Shown here one piece after another: positions 10,849 to 23,519 of a stretch of 64,000 nt of DNA; position 1 is the first letter of the stretch, and each line of letters opens with the position of its first letter. The position numbers and the translations under genes were made by a program. The stretch is taken from assembly GCA_028023455.1 (NCBI GenBank), contig JAQFVV010012394.1, positions 32,638,885-32,702,884 of the forward strand, in the 5' to 3' direction. The notes below the pieces were generated by a model that had not been told where the DNA came from, made no database searches, and was given only the letters and a program-made list of their open reading frames with translations. Source of the stretch: Epiperipatus broadwayi (lineage: Eukaryota; Onychophora; Udeonychophora; Euonychophora; Peripatidae).

Positions 10849-11339
10849 CAAATCATCTTGACGTATGAAGACGGTTGGGGAAGGGACTGATGAAAATTTC
10901 CGAAATGACTTAATGAGATTTTTAATTTTGGATAAAATAAGGTTCAATGGTGAATGTGGTATTCTCTAAGCATTAATATGGTTGACAAACTAATATTTAT
11001 TCACCCACATGTTTGTAAAGGATTTGAGAAAGTGATTTTGACACATACATACATATAGACATACTAAAAACTCATCAAATGATTGACTCATTTGAAATCA
11101 TAAAAAGCTCATTAAAGTTTATATTTAAAAACTGTATTCTAAATACGTAATAAAAATCCATAAATAGCTAAATAAAAATAATTAGGAAACTAAAATTAAA
11201 CAAAAGATACCGACTAATGATGATTACAATAAGGTTTAGATTATTACTAGGTATTTGAAGGAAAAACATTGATTTTCAAATGTGAATGAATAAATATTTG
11301 AAATGACATAAGCAAGATGTATAATATTTCATATGGATG
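10849..11339. other. AT-rich DNA, nothing recognised
   Basis: No supported gene or repeat; a chance CTGATGA/GAAA pair near 10887 is discussed under rejected items. Confidence 0.45.
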
Positions 11340-11620
11340 GACGATTGAAGAGTTCGGAGTGCGGAGTAGATAGAAGCCTGTCCATTAGAGTATAAAGATT
11401 GGTTATCTTAATATATATCTGAACACTTATTGCATAAATGTGTAGAGATGATAACCAGGACCAACTGATGACTGCTGGTTTAGCATGAAATACGTATATT
11501 GGTGATTATTTATCTTTTCGATATATATATATGTTCAAGTGTATCAATGTTATGACATAGAGTGGGGAGTGGGGAGTCAGGTGAAAGTCTGTGCTCAGAT
11601 AACCTATATATTACGTATTT
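11340..11620 (+). mobile_element. Hammerhead-bearing repeat, + strand copy
   Basis: Same family as 7968-8990, in opposite orientation. Order: 'ctgtccattagagtataaagattggttatctt', the hammerhead, 'gattatttatctttt', then 'agagtggggagtcaggtgaaagtctgtgctcag', which is the arm sequence also seen at 30250-30316. The outer left part is shorter than in the 30-kb copy, so no closed hairpin forms. Confidence 0.65.
11446..11514 (+). ncRNA. Hammerhead ribozyme, type I-like
   Basis: The best readable copy on the + strand. Stem I strand ACCAA is at 11460-11464, core CTGATGA at 11465-11471, and stem II TGCT/AGCA at 11472-11486. GAAA is at 11487-11490, and a 4-bp stem III (ATAC 11490-11493 with GTAT 11494-11497) has no separate loop. 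The NUH site is ATA, with cleavage predicted after A11498, and TTGGT 11499-11503 pairs with ACCAA. Outer bases (AGAT...ATCT) can extend stem I beyond an internal bulge. All universally conserved core bases are present. Confidence 0.85.
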
Positions 11621-12049
11621 AAAATCATAAGAGATTCTTTGTGTTTTACATTTGTTATCTGGAAGCATGTTAGATTTAAAAAATTGGTGTACTTGGATAT
11701 AATGGGAAAAGATAAAATCCATACTCGGAAAAATTAAATGTAAAATTATGTAATACAAGAAGTTATACGTAAATCTAAAAATTTCGTTTGTACTTTTTTA
11801 GATAAAATAATCAGAAAAGGTATAAAAAGTTCAGTTTATCCATAGTTAAATAAAGAACAAAAATACATGCTAGTTAAAAATATATAATTAACAATACTTA
11901 ATTAAAGTTCTGCAATTAACAGATCATCTGATAATCTGTTTATAAACAATCTGTAATTAACAGAAAAGAAAATAATCTTTGATAGAAAAAAACAAAGGCT
12001 TGAGAATCAGAAAACTTTTTTGAACCACTAAACATGACATGATCACCAT
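11621..12049. other. AT-rich DNA, nothing recognised
   Basis: No supported feature. Confidence 0.45.
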
Positions 12050-12265
12050 TTCCTATGCTTGTACAAGCTGTTAAAGCAGAGGCAAAACTCACCATACAGT
12101 AGCGCCACCAATGCACATCTGAGTAATCAATGAATGCAATAACATCTGTGCACAAAATCCCTACCTAGTGCCTTACTCATAAAATATCCCCAGACTAATT
12201 TCTAGCATGAGGCTATCATCTGTGAGGAATCTTGCAGTGCTCTCAGATGCATAACTTTTTTGCTC
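12050..12265 (+). repeat. Dispersed ~210-bp repeat, copy 2
   Basis: Same family as 4930-5130: 'cagtagcgccacc', 'gtaatcaatgaatgc', 'aaaatccctacctagtgcc', 'aaaatatccccagac' and 'cagtgctctcagatgc' appear in the same order. Confidence 0.65.
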
Positions 12266-14125
12266 GGCATCAGAAAGGGTACATAGAAAATTAAGATTGA
12301 TATAATTTATTGATTCACTTATGGATTCATTCACCTTCAATCATTATTCATGTATTCAGTGACTGAATATGAACATGGTGCATGCAAAGTTTACATTAGA
12401 GGAGAAAAGCAATAGAGATAAGAACAATACATTACTGCAACTTGGTAAAAAATAGCAATATAATGATGTCATATAACTAGGGAGTACTTTTTAGTATCAA
12501 TTTTATTCTAGCCATGATGGAAAAACTTTTTTTTTATAAAAATGACAGTAAAATGTATGTGTGGTGTGCATGCATAAGTGTTACTATTCATGCTTCTAAA
12601 ATGTGTTTTGTTGATAGTGAAATATTTCCATGCCATGTCTCATAGCCCAAAGATGGCAGTGTTGGAAAATCCAGCATAATTTTCAAGACTGTTTCTTGAA
12701 CCCAATAGTTGTCTGTACTTGCTGAAGTAAACAATATACAACATAATTTAAAAACACACAAGTTGGAGATTATTCCCCAATGTGACCAATAAAAATCAAA
12801 AAGTGTCATAAAAATATTAAAAACTTTTATGCTTTAAACAGATGTACAATTTTAAAATGATATCTGAACAATAAGTTTTCTAATTTAAAACTGCTAAAGT
12901 CTTTTTATATATAATTGTAGGTGCATTTAAATCTAAATTAATTTATTAAAAAATATTTTTGGAAAATAATTATGTAACTCATTTTATTCTTAAAATGGTT
13001 AAATAAATAAATCTTTCTTTAATTACTATACCAATGCATATTTTATTTGTTCAGTCAATTTCAACTGACCAACAATCTTCTTCAAAGCTAATATATGTAT
13101 TATAATAAATATCTACATTTTTATTTAAATTTTAACAATAATAATGTATATAATTTTGAAACCTTATTACACAAGCAGAGAAGTTAATATGGTCAATAGT
13201 TGTACATGTTTACCATATCAATGGTCAATCAGAGATTGTATATAAATACACAAACTTTGGACAGTCTTCAAGACCATTGTACTCACTCCGTAATTGCTAG
13301 CAGTAAAATACCTCTCCTGTGGACACTTATTTATACTGGGAATAAATTCCCCTAGTCACCATCCAGCTAATTTGATTGGAATATCCACAAAAAAAAGATT
13401 TCAAATGTTACAAGCACTTGATTCCACAAACATCTCAAATGTGCAAAAAACTTACTTAACTTAGTCTATCAGACAATGCATATATAAACACAAACCATAT
13501 AATTGACAAATTTTATCTTAATCAAATGTTACATGGTGATGTATAGAGAGAGAATTTAGGCCAAATTAACATATTAAAACAGCATATTTAATTCCCAAAA
13601 AATATAATAAGAATAAGAATAAAAAATAAATGAAATCAAACCAATTACAATGTTATTTGGTATAGTTGAGTCTATTTAAACTAGGTAATAAGAATTTATC
13701 ATTTTCCAATTGTACAAAAATTTATTAAGAGAATGAAATCTTATTCCCCTGTATCATTTATCATCTAGACTTTGAATTATTTTCTTATATTAAGCTAGGT
13801 TTTTCTATAGTTTTACTGGAGTAATTGCCCCTGTCTTCTTGAAAGTTTATAGAGTTTGTAGCTGGAATTCTTGAACAGCTTTCCCAGTTTCTTTTAATAG
13901 GTTGTTGCTTCTCATAAACAATGATCAACATCTGATAAAAATCAAGAAGATACATATCTCTCCTTCCCCAGTGATGAAAGCTTTTATTCATCAAAAAGCA
14001 AAATACGCAACAGTTAAAAATTTTTTACAAAGAGGTGATTACATGGCAAAATGAAATTCAAGTACCATATGGTGAAGGGGGAGGGAATACATATGAAATG
14101 AGAAGGGGATATGGAAAGGGTGCGT
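12266..14125. other. AT-rich DNA, nothing recognised
   Basis: Long stretch with only short random reading frames and no clear repeats. Confidence 0.4.
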
Positions 14126-14129
14126 AGTC

Positions 14130-14640
14130 CGGGCAAAGAAGAGTCTTTGGTGAAGAGCAATGTTGATAGGCTTGGTTGCCCTGGTGGATTGATAGGAGAA
14201 TCCATATGTGATTAACTTTGGAAGAATTGCTATATGTTAAGTCTTTAGAGATTTCAAAGATGAATGAGATTTCTGTGTTATGCTTAGATGCAACAGGCTG
14301 ATATTTGTCCTTAGTAAATGAGTAATTTTAGTTTTCTCCATAGTACTTGGAATGATGTTATGATTGGTCATGTTATTCTTTTTGACTTGCTTTTTATCTT
14401 TGATAGAGCAAATCACAGCCTAAAAGGGAGAAAAATCCATAGGGCAAGAAGATGGAGACTTTGAAATAAGTTCTTTGGTGATGATGTTTTTAGTTAAGTT
14501 TTATTTGAAATATGATTTGGATAAAATTTGGGTAATTTTGAAGGTTTTAGTTCATGTAGTTTAGGACTTTGCACATTTTTTTCCACTAGGGTCAATAGCC
14601 ATCTTTACACCATTTGAAAGAATGAAAAATAATATGAAGA
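14130..14640 (-). pseudogene. Possible Tc1/mariner-type transposase C-terminal relic
   Basis: Read on the - strand around 14465-14390, a short segment reads SKSPSSCPMDFSPF followed by AVICSIKDKKQV. This recalls the 'WPxxSPDLNPMDFxxWxxLExxxCS' end of a branch of IS630/Tc1/mariner transposases, where the Asp is the third catalytic residue. The frame is broken on both sides, and I could not find the first two catalytic Asp residues or terminal inverted repeats. Chance similarity is a real alternative. Confidence 0.28.
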
Positions 14641-15274
14641 AAACAATTTTAAAATGGAAAAATTAAATATATTGATGAAAAAGCAAAAAAATAAAACACT
14701 AGAAAACTTGTTATTAATAATTTTAGTTGAGGAATGTGAAAAATTTAGTGGAATTTTAGGTGGTTAGTTACGCCAGAGAAGGGGGGAGGGGTCTGAAAAA
14801 ACATTGTTAAAAATGGCTTAAATAACTGGAACAACACACAAAAAAAATTTATAAACAAGTTTTGAGTATCAGGGAAGTTGGAGTAGGAGAAATATTTAAG
14901 TCTAAGAGGCAATAAAACCCTTTATGATCCATGAAACAGTTGAACCACCCATCAAACATAGGGGAGAGGTAGTTAAATGCTGATAAGCACAAGGTAGATA
15001 TAGGGAAATTGTGTTAAAAATGCACTAAAACTGAGATTTAGTGAATTAAAGAGTGCATTAGCAGCAAAATAAGTCCTTTAAAGGGCCAAACAACATAAAA
15101 GGTACCTTCACTGCTGCAAAACCAACTTTTCAGAGCCATTCTGTGAGAGCTGTGAGGAGGATGACTTTCCAGTAAGAGCTCCACATATTTGCTTCAGTTT
15201 ACATACATGTTAAGTATTTAAATATATATTCATTTAACAACTTGGGTTTGATGTAAATAAGGATCTCATTTTAT

Positions 15275-15420
15275 TTCAACAAAAAACCTAAACAAAAGAG
15301 CCATTATAGGTTAATCAAAAAACTTGTTTAGTTTCAGGGGGAATTGTCAATTAGTAGCTGTTGATAATTTTTTGGAACATCAAAAGTCAAAAGTTTATCA
15401 CTGTTTACAGAAATATAATA
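15275..15420. repeat. Unclassified repeat, copy shared with 51515-51665
   Basis: About 140 bp align by eye with 51515-51665. Shared segments are 'aacaaaagagc', 'attgtcaattagtag', 'tgataat/tgatcat' and 'catcaaa.gt.aaagttta'. Neither strand has a shared open frame, so the similarity is at DNA level. Confidence 0.6.
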
Positions 15421-15639
15421 TTTTAGTTTTTATGGGCCCAACTTTTATATTAAGACTATCTTTAGCTACTTTTGAATTTGTTTCCAACATAAATCTGGAG
15501 TTTTCACGTTTGTTTTGTTTTGATGGCCATGGTATCTATTCACATTCAATTTTTAAATTATCAATGCTGTTTTAGATTCATTTTCCGAGTTCAATAAACT
15601 TCATTTGACATTTATGATCTTTTTCATCATTATCTTTTT

Positions 15640-16090
15640 TTCTTTCTCATGTTATATCTAATGATATCTTCATCATATCATTTTTCATTTCTATTTTAAA
15701 ATCATTGTTATGTTTTTTATATCTTCTTTAGTGACCATATTTGATGACAGTTTCATCATCTCATTTTTCATATCTCCTTTAGTCACTATATTCATTGACA
15801 AATTTTGTATCATCCTCATCAACTGGTTGAGAATGTGATCATTTGAGTCTGTGCCTTCCTTCCTTCATGTTTCTACAATCATTGATCAAAAAAAGTTGAA
15901 TTATTTCTGAGACAGTCCCCCCCCGATATTTCAATATTCTGTTCTACTATGTTTTCAAAAGTAGAAGTTTGTAAGCTATTCCTAATAGGATTTTGTATCT
16001 GTTCAACCTGGATTTCTGCCCCTTCAATTTCCTTCCTAACTTCTTAATTAGTTTCCTGTTTCATTGTTTTGATTTTACTTCTGGTTATTA
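15640..16090 (-). pseudogene. Old Gypsy-like Gag remnant with coiled-coil repeats
   Basis: On the - strand from about 16090, a broken frame begins TRSKIKTMKQETN, contains KEIEGAEIQVEQIQNP, and continues near 15866 as NDHILNQLMRMIQNLSMN. It ends with a repeated segment (VTKGDMKNEM, VTKEDIKN). A 'TRSK' start followed by charged coiled-coil repeats is characteristic of Gag proteins of many invertebrate Gypsy elements, and parallels the 538-codon frame at 45.3-46.9 kb (start MLRSGK). Several stops and frameshifts make it inactive. A primer-binding-site-like junction lies upstream at 16467-16490, in the right place. No pol was recognised downstream. Confidence 0.6.
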
Positions 16091-16466
16091 TTTAATATGT
16101 ATGTTATGTTGTATTATATTTTTCGTAAAATAACTTTATGTGATTTTATTTATTTCAAACTAATTTCTTTCTATGCATATCAAGTAATTTGATAGACATT
16201 GTAGAAACTTTTCTGATGTCATACATTTAACATGAGTTATGATTTAATTTTTATTTGATTATCATTTCATTTATTTATTTGTTTATTTATTTATTTTTAA
16301 CATGCTATTTTATATCTCATTTTATGTTTTGTTTATTTGGTTAACTAAATGACTATTTTATTAATATCTGTTTATTGTTGTTTGTCATTTGTCTAGTTTC
16401 CATTTATCACATATTACAACTATTAGCATATCACAAAATAATCATATGATTTTGAGCTCCTAAAGT

Positions 16467-16760
16467 TTGGCACCAGATGTAATGGGATGGATCTATGTAT
16501 GTGATCAGATACCTAATGACTTATAGTTTTGAAATAGGTAATGATCATTATATAAATATTATCAAGTATGATATGATAGCCATCTGAGTTCATGCCCAAC
16601 ATGTTGGATGCCAAATGTAATGGAATGGTCTTATGTAGTAGTATTGAAAATGTGATTGATGCCCCAATAATTGCTTACATGTCACATGATGGGATTAAAT
16701 CTATACTGCCATGCTCTTATTTGAGAGCCCCACAGATTTGAGTGGTATATGTAATGAATG
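16467..16760 (-). mobile_element. Old LTR fragment with iterated junction motif
   Basis: The motif 'ttggcaccagatgtaatggg' (16467-16486) closely matches the primer-site/LTR junction of the young element at 47.49 kb ('ttgcgccagatataacggg'). Variants recur near 16603-16627 ('ggatgccaaatgtaatggaa') and 16740-16760. Reading on the - strand, TGGTGCCAAAC would be the primer-binding site, with the LTR at 16480 and above. The far end of this LTR is not identifiable. Confidence 0.5.
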
Positions 16761-18695
16761 AACTATTCTCTTTGAGAGGTGTATTTAACTAGGGTCACCC
16801 ACTTGGTCTTCCAGGTAAGGCATTACACATGATAAGGCAGGTCAGTTATTTGATGATTTATCTAAGTTTTAGAAAGTGGTCTCATGATGATTAATGATTG
16901 AGTGGGATGGGATTCACACTTGCACAGCTTCCCTTACTATACTTCTCATTGATGCTCATTATGCCATAGAGTTCAAACTCAGGAAGAATGTCCACATACT
17001 CTATTTTAAGATATGATTACTCTGTATCTGATGTCTGCATTATATATGCATATAATGTGATTAATTGGAAAATAGAAAAATCAAACAACAGAAAAATTTA
17101 ATATTTAACAAATTAATTTTGATGATGATCACTGTTCATAATTTTTTATATCAAAGTGGTGTATGTATTTAACATTTAATGATTGTATGGGCATGATCAT
17201 CCTTTATTTGTACTCATTATATTTACTAACCCATACTTTTAATCCCTAAGGAGGATGGTCATTTTCCATTCCAATTCAACAAACTCAAATTTACATTGAA
17301 GACAATTTTAAAACTATATTTTAATAATCAATTCTTTGCTGACTAAAATTCCATGAAATCATTTGGTCATTATTTTCTATTCTGTCTGTCTATATTTTGT
17401 GATCTGTTGAGAGTTGTTTATAGATTCTGAATTTTTTCTTATTCTAGTATCATATAGAGCTATGATAGCACAGACCAATCATTCAAAGGTTAATTGAATA
17501 CAAACATTGAACATATAAAAAAATATTGTAACTCTCAAAGTGTGAGCACTTAATATTGAATAAGAGTAAAGTTTCACCTTTCAAGTCAGTAGAATAATGT
17601 ATCAATTGGTAAGCAAGATTGGGAGTCTCATCTAAATTTTGTTATTAAATGCAAAACAAAAAATAGAATTGATGACTTCCCTGCCTCTAGAATAATTGAC
17701 AGTTGGATGGATTGACTCTCTATTTCAAAAGAAACCAATTTAGGAAGTGAAATAAGAATAAAAAAATATATAAAATATAATTTGGGATATTAATCCAGCA
17801 TAGTCTAATGATAGTTCAAAGTCTTGTAGTTCACATAGAAAAGTTTCTTTGCATGAACTGGATAGTATAGTCCATCTGATAATCTTTGTTCACCATCTGG
17901 ATATTCATGTTGGTGACTCAGACACTTTTATAAACTATATTTCCTGTGCTGAGATAATTTCTTTACTTGACTATAGAACATTGTAGATCTTTTGTTAGTA
18001 TGGTCATCACGGATGTTAATTTTAAATGGTAATCATATCAGAATCTCTTGATTGCATGATGAGCAGCTCCAACCCCACATTGTTTTATTGCTTCCTGGCA
18101 ATGCATGATTTGTTCTTTTCTAGCTTATAACATGGGTTAAAAATATAAGCTTTATATAATTAAGATGGTTCTTAAATCAATTTCCTCAAATTGCAATTGT
18201 GGTGGTCTTTATGAACTTCAATATTGAGGATAGTTAATATGACAAATAAATTGATGTTAAAAATTTATCAAGTAACTTCTCTTGATGATGTACTTTATTT
18301 ATCTTCCTTTTTTCTTAAAAAGAATGAAGTGTTCCATATTGTCTTATGTTTTATTTATTTGTGTATGAGTTTCAAGTTTATGTTTTGCTTTCATTGTTGG
18401 CATCACTTTGACCTTTATAGAAATTTATGCTGGATTAATAAACACACACAAAAAATTTAGCATTAAAGATTTCTTTCTTTTGTTTTTCAATATTTTTACT
18501 TGCTTGCATTTAAGAGCTGGTATACATATAAATCAGTATTGCCAATAATATAATTTTAATGGACAATTTTACACAAAATTATTAACTTATAATCAATAAT
18601 ATGCTTTTGGTTATATTGGTAGATTTAGTATTTATGATAGATGTTGAGTGGTGATTTTTGTGTGATCAGTTTAATGTATCATCACAATACATATA
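16761..18695. other. AT-rich DNA, nothing recognised
   Basis: May include the rest of the old LTR at its left end; otherwise no supported gene, RNA or repeat. Confidence 0.4.
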
Positions 18696-18697
18696 TA

Positions 18698-18868
18698 TCA
18701 TTAAAAACCAGTCAACACTTAAACAACCTCAATATCAATAACAATTAACAATTTCAAACTGTTGTCAAGGTATTATTGTTAAAATGAGGTTGCTTTGATA
18801 ACAGTTTGAAATTGTTGATTGTTACTGATATTAGGATTGTCTAAGTGTTGAATGGTTTTTAATGATTA
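18698..18868. repeat. Foldback element, ~78-bp arms
   Basis: The left arm (18698-18773) and right arm (18787-18868) are reverse complements with few mismatches around a ~13-bp loop. Outer ends read TCATTAAAAACC and GGTTTTTAATGA. A single arm of the same sequence is found at 27124-27212, so this is a dispersed foldback family. Confidence 0.85.
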
Positions 18869-19059
18869 CTTATAAACCCATTTATCCTTGAGCATTATTA
18901 CACCCACACATATATATATATATGAACATATAGAAACACATTTTACCTAGTAATATCAGCTGCAAAATTAATGAAATGTAAGAGACATTACTTAGCTATT
19001 TACTACAAAATATTTAAGATGTTAACATGTGTAGATCATAAGATACAACATAAAATGTG

Positions 19060-19400
19060 ACAGTGTTCTTTGAACATTAATCTAAATTGGGAAGATATGT
19101 TATGAAAGTGTTTAAAATGATTCCTATGGTATCCAGAAGGCAACAGTAAAGTCAAGAATCATAAGAAAATCTTCAAATTGTTAGCAAGATTTTATGATGA
19201 CAAAGAAAGCACTGAAACTTATTTACAAAGATAGAAAATGCACAGTCACATCTCATACAACAACATATCCAGACATATTACTGCTTCAAAATGTCTGTGG
19301 TCAGTATCAGATGTCAGTTGAGATATATTTTAACATTGAAAATGCATTTCAAAAAAAGTGGGAATTGAAAACATCAATGAAATAATTACTAAAGAAATTC
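19060..19400 (+). repeat. Unclassified repeat, copy shared with ~51150-51400
   Basis: About 200 bp align by eye with 51150-51400. Shared segments are 'gcaagattttatgatgacaa/gcaagattttgtgacagaga', 'gcactgaaa/gcattgaaa' and 'acaaagata.aaat.cac'. A 63-codon frame in this copy is not conserved in the other, so I do not call a gene. Confidence 0.5.
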
Positions 19401-22400
19401 ATCATCATGTTAATGTATTAGCATGGTTTCTAACATTATGTCTAGATAGTTTAGAACTTTTAGGTCATTCATCTTTTATCTTTAAGTAACCGAAAATCAC
19501 CATAAGAATGAAAAAGTTCTAGTTATAATTATATGATCTGCCATCTAAACAAACTTAAATGTATTGCAGCTTGTTTAAGCCTTTATTTATCTTCTTCAAA
19601 TAAAAATAGATTAAAATACGCCTTCTCAGACCTTCCTTTTAAAAATTCATACTGTTCTATGTAAAAAATAAAATGGAGTTCTGTAGGAGTAAAAACAGGT
19701 TAATTATATATAAGTAATCAACTTTCCTAGAATATAGATTTATCTTTTCCATGGAAATAAATTAGTAAACCAGATCACAATCATGAAATTAAAACATATA
19801 AGCATAATCTAATCACACTTTAAAAATTATAGGTAAGAAAAAAGCTCTAAAAAAATTATTACTATATTTAATACTGAAAAAAATAATTCATGTATCCTGT
19901 TATTAACATACAGTGTAATAATTCTGTATCTTTATAAATTGATACATACATATTTTATTAAGCATTTTGAATTTACTACATTTGTAATGTATCCAAGTAC
20001 AATCACATTACCACATATCTAATAAATTATCACCGTAACTGAAATCTGATGTAGTAAAATTTCTATAATTATGTTTAAGGAAATGGTATTCATGGTGAAG
20101 CCTAGCTTGATTAAACATTTATTTTCATATATGACTTTTTTAAAAAAAAAAAATTCATGTTATTTTATATTCGTAATAATTTATTTATTGTTTACAAGAA
20201 ATTTTCATTATTTAAATAATATTTTAATTCAAATTTACAAATGTTCGTTCATTTATGTAATTAAGTGGTTTTCTTCATCTTTACAACCCAATGCTAAGTA
20301 AACTTTTGGTGAAGTTTATAATTTTATTTTTTGTTGCAACTCAAACCTTTTTCTATATGTTAAATTGGACTGAGTAATTAGAGAATCTGTTATATTCGTG
20401 TTAATAAAATTTGGAAAAAATTATACTTACCTCTGTTTTTTTGGGACTTTAAACTGTTCAGTCTATTTGTTAACCATGATAAATTTGATGTTTTTTAAAC
20501 TTAACTTTAATTGCAGTCATTGAATTTTAAGAATCTCTATAAGCAGACTAAATTAATTTTCCGATTGTTGATTGGTCAATTACAGTATTGGCAGTTATTT
20601 TTTAAATGATATTTGTTTTACTTTAGTTTCTAAAACACAAATTAAATAAACAAAATTATTTTTAAAAATAAAATTCTATTTATAATTGACAAAAATAATC
20701 TATAGTAGTAAACATAAAATGCATTTTTTTTTTACCCAATTTCCAATTGCAGCCATTTTGTTCTCAGTTTGTCTTCTTGCAAAGTAAATATTTTCTCATG
20801 AAACCTGAATTATTTTTCTAAAATAATAAATATTACACAAATATTTTGTGAGAAAAATGATTAATATATTTTTTAAAAAGTGTAAAATATATACATTTCC
20901 ATTTTCAAAATCAAAACTAAGAAATAGAACCATCAAAATCAATAATAGGTGCTCATTTACTGAGAGATTAAAAATCAGTACCATTCATAGGCAGGTATCT
21001 GTACATTTATTACAACATTAAGTTTAAATATTGATTTATTAGGTTAAAAAATACAATAGTAGCATTATTTAGTACTGTTTTTACTGCAAAATGAATGTAA
21101 AATCACCAAAATAAACTTAAAGATAGTGATTAGAGAATGAGGTAAAGCCAAGCAACATTCAACCCATTATTATATTTTAAATATTGGTCAACTATCCAAA
21201 ATTATTGATCATTCTTTTTTATACACCTGTAAAACTATAAGTGAAATAACATTTTTAAGGTATTTTTTTATTACCATTGGATTTAATATTTTAAATAATA
21301 TGTATTGCACATATCCATATTATTGGTTTTTGGAATAAGGTTGTTTTTGTTTGTGCTTTTAATTATATGCATAACAGTTTAATGCATATCACTGGATGTT
21401 ATCAACAGTAAGTTGCTTTCATCTCTAATTCTAAATATATATAAATCAGTCTAAAATATATAGTTAGCTTAATAAAAATATCTTAACTAGATCAGTTTCA
21501 TACTGATTATTTTATAGAAATAAAAATCTTAGTTAACTTAAACAGTCAATTCAACTGCACACAACTGCCATTTACATTTAAATGCTACACTGTCTGAATT
21601 TCAACTACATTAAGTAGATATGGAGTGGGTTATCGGTCAACACAGAAAGACTTTCAATTTTTGTATGATTGTGCAAACTTTGGAGATAAGAGATTTCAGT
21701 ATTTATAACCACATAATAAGGGTAGAATTGATAAGAAAATGGGTTAAATTTTAAAACAAGTTTTCATTATTATTAAGGCAATGCAGGTTTAAAAGTAATT
21801 GCGTAATTATTTTTTCAAATGCTTTTAATCATAAAATATATAAACTAATATCTATAATTACATGTACATTTTAAAACAACACTTTTCTTTATGCAAAAAA
21901 TGGTTTGTTTTTTTTAATTAAAAGTTTAGGTTTTAGAAAAAGAAATAAATTATATAATCCATTTTTAGATCATACAATTTTATTTAATTATAATGCATTT
22001 AAAAGTTATATAAACGTTATTACCTATTCGATTTAATATTTAAGTCATAGGGTCTATATAAATAACAGTTGCATGTGTTAATTTCTTCTTTTTTTATATA
22101 AACTTTAAATATATATGTGTACACCTATTATTAAAATTACTCATTCACTCTGTTGTTGATCGCAATAAATCATCACAACATATTTATGGGAGAATGCCAA
22201 ACATCACTAAAAGACTCAAACTATAAAGTTATTTTTTTATATAGCTCTCACTTTGTATAGAACTGGTAATAAAATAACATTTCTTTTTTGTACATTTTTA
22301 TTAATCATTATTTTCAAAATAATTAACAAAAAATGTTATTGAAAATTTATTTTATCATAAAAAAGTTAAAGAAGCTTACAACCTGTTTACTATAAAAATG

Positions 22401-22445
22401 TAAAAATAATATTTTTAAAGCATACGTTTAAATAAATAAGATTCC
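19401..22445. other. AT-rich DNA, nothing recognised
   Basis: About 3 kb with only homopolymer-rich short frames; no motif, RNA or repeat supported. Confidence 0.4.
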
Positions 22446-22449
22446 TGTG

Positions 22450-22565
22450 CTTACGCATTAGGAACAGCTTCACCTAGCGGCTGGAACTTGCATCGCTGCA
22501 TTTGGACTCCTACACTGAATATTTCTGTGTTTGACATAGAAAACGTGCCTCTTACGGCCACACCA
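22450..22565. other. GC-richer island of unknown nature
   Basis: Much richer in G+C than its surroundings ('cacctagcggctggaacttg', 'catcgctgcatttggactcc', 'cttacggccacacca'). The last piece resembles the first ~15 bases of 5S rRNA, but the rest does not continue the match. It could be an exon, a promoter or part of a SINE. Confidence 0.35.
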
Positions 22566-22831
22566 AATTAATGAAAATAGTTTTATAACTGAAATAGTAG
22601 TTATAAAATATACGAAACAACACTTTTTCACTCATAATAAAATATGGATCGTGAGTGAAAAAATTCTGGACTAAATGTTAAGCTTTAGTACTTATTTGTT
22701 TTTGTTTTTTTGCAATCTATATACAAAAATGAAAACTAAAATATAATCTTTTTAGTGTTAAAATGGATTTATTCATAGTAATCTTGTGATAATTTTTTTT
22801 AGCTACTACATATGATAAGAAAAAACAAATT

Positions 22832-23500
22832 GTGATAATTTCTTTGAAAAGGTCAAGTCAACACCGGTGCCCAAGACTTAAAACACTGAAAGAGATAATT
22901 ATAATTAATTCCAACATAAGACCTGATATGATTTTCTCACTTGAAAATGCCATTCATAATGGATTTTTTTCAATAATAAGGCTTTCTACCTTTGTCCTTT
23001 ATTCCATATGGATAGTGAGATGCAAAACTCTCATGGAATTACCCCCGCCACAAATCATACCATTGTTTTATCAAACGCTCAAAAAAATCAAGAAACGTGA
23101 CCAGCTCCTGGCCTCCAGTAAAGTCTTTGATGACACCTGGTCTTTAACTGCTCTTTCATTTTCCTGATTATCAACTCCCACCTACCCAGCATTATAGAAT
23201 AGGAAATTCTAAAAGAAAATATCATGTTTATATTAAAAATGCTTATTCCATTAAACAAGTTCTTAGAATCTCATCACTATACCTAACCACATAAGAGTAT
23301 AACAATTGTACTCTCATAACAAAATCTAGCCAGATGACAAATAGAACATTATACAATCATATTATTGTACAATTTATTCATTTATCTATCCTTTATTAGT
23401 ATGTAATCACTATTTATTGTTAACATAAATGTTAATTAATGTTTAGTGCGAAATAAATAAATAAAATTAAGATTTTCTTTCACATTCAATTAAAAAACAT
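22832..23500 (+). pseudogene. LINE 3'-end fragment (same family as 215-2017)
   Basis: A 111-codon frame carries the same C-terminal tail as the LINE at the window start. FSLENAIHNGFFSIIRLSTFVLYSIWIVRCK corresponds to the region with 'KKGVFAEIRISVFILYALWCTRCK' there (each split here for comparison only), and DDTWSLTAL matches 'DTWSLLQL'. The zinc knuckle and reverse transcriptase are missing, so the insertion is 5'-truncated just before this segment. The 3' untranslated region ends near 23465 in 'aaataaataaataaaa'. A C10 tract follows. Confidence 0.72.
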
Positions 23501-23519
23501 CACCCCCCCCCCATTACTT

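Noticed and set aside
10887-10905. CTGATGA followed by GAAA, hammerhead-like
   Set aside because: The bases between them cannot form a proper stem II and no flanking strands pair as stem I or III; such CTGATGAAnnn phrases are common in retroelement 3' regions.
13785-14205. Two - strand frames of 63-69 codons as host exons
   Set aside because: No splice-compatible structure, domain or codon pattern; the right part overlaps a possible transposase relic.
22450-22565. 5S rRNA gene
   Set aside because: Only about 15 bases at one end match; internal control regions and the 3' half are absent.
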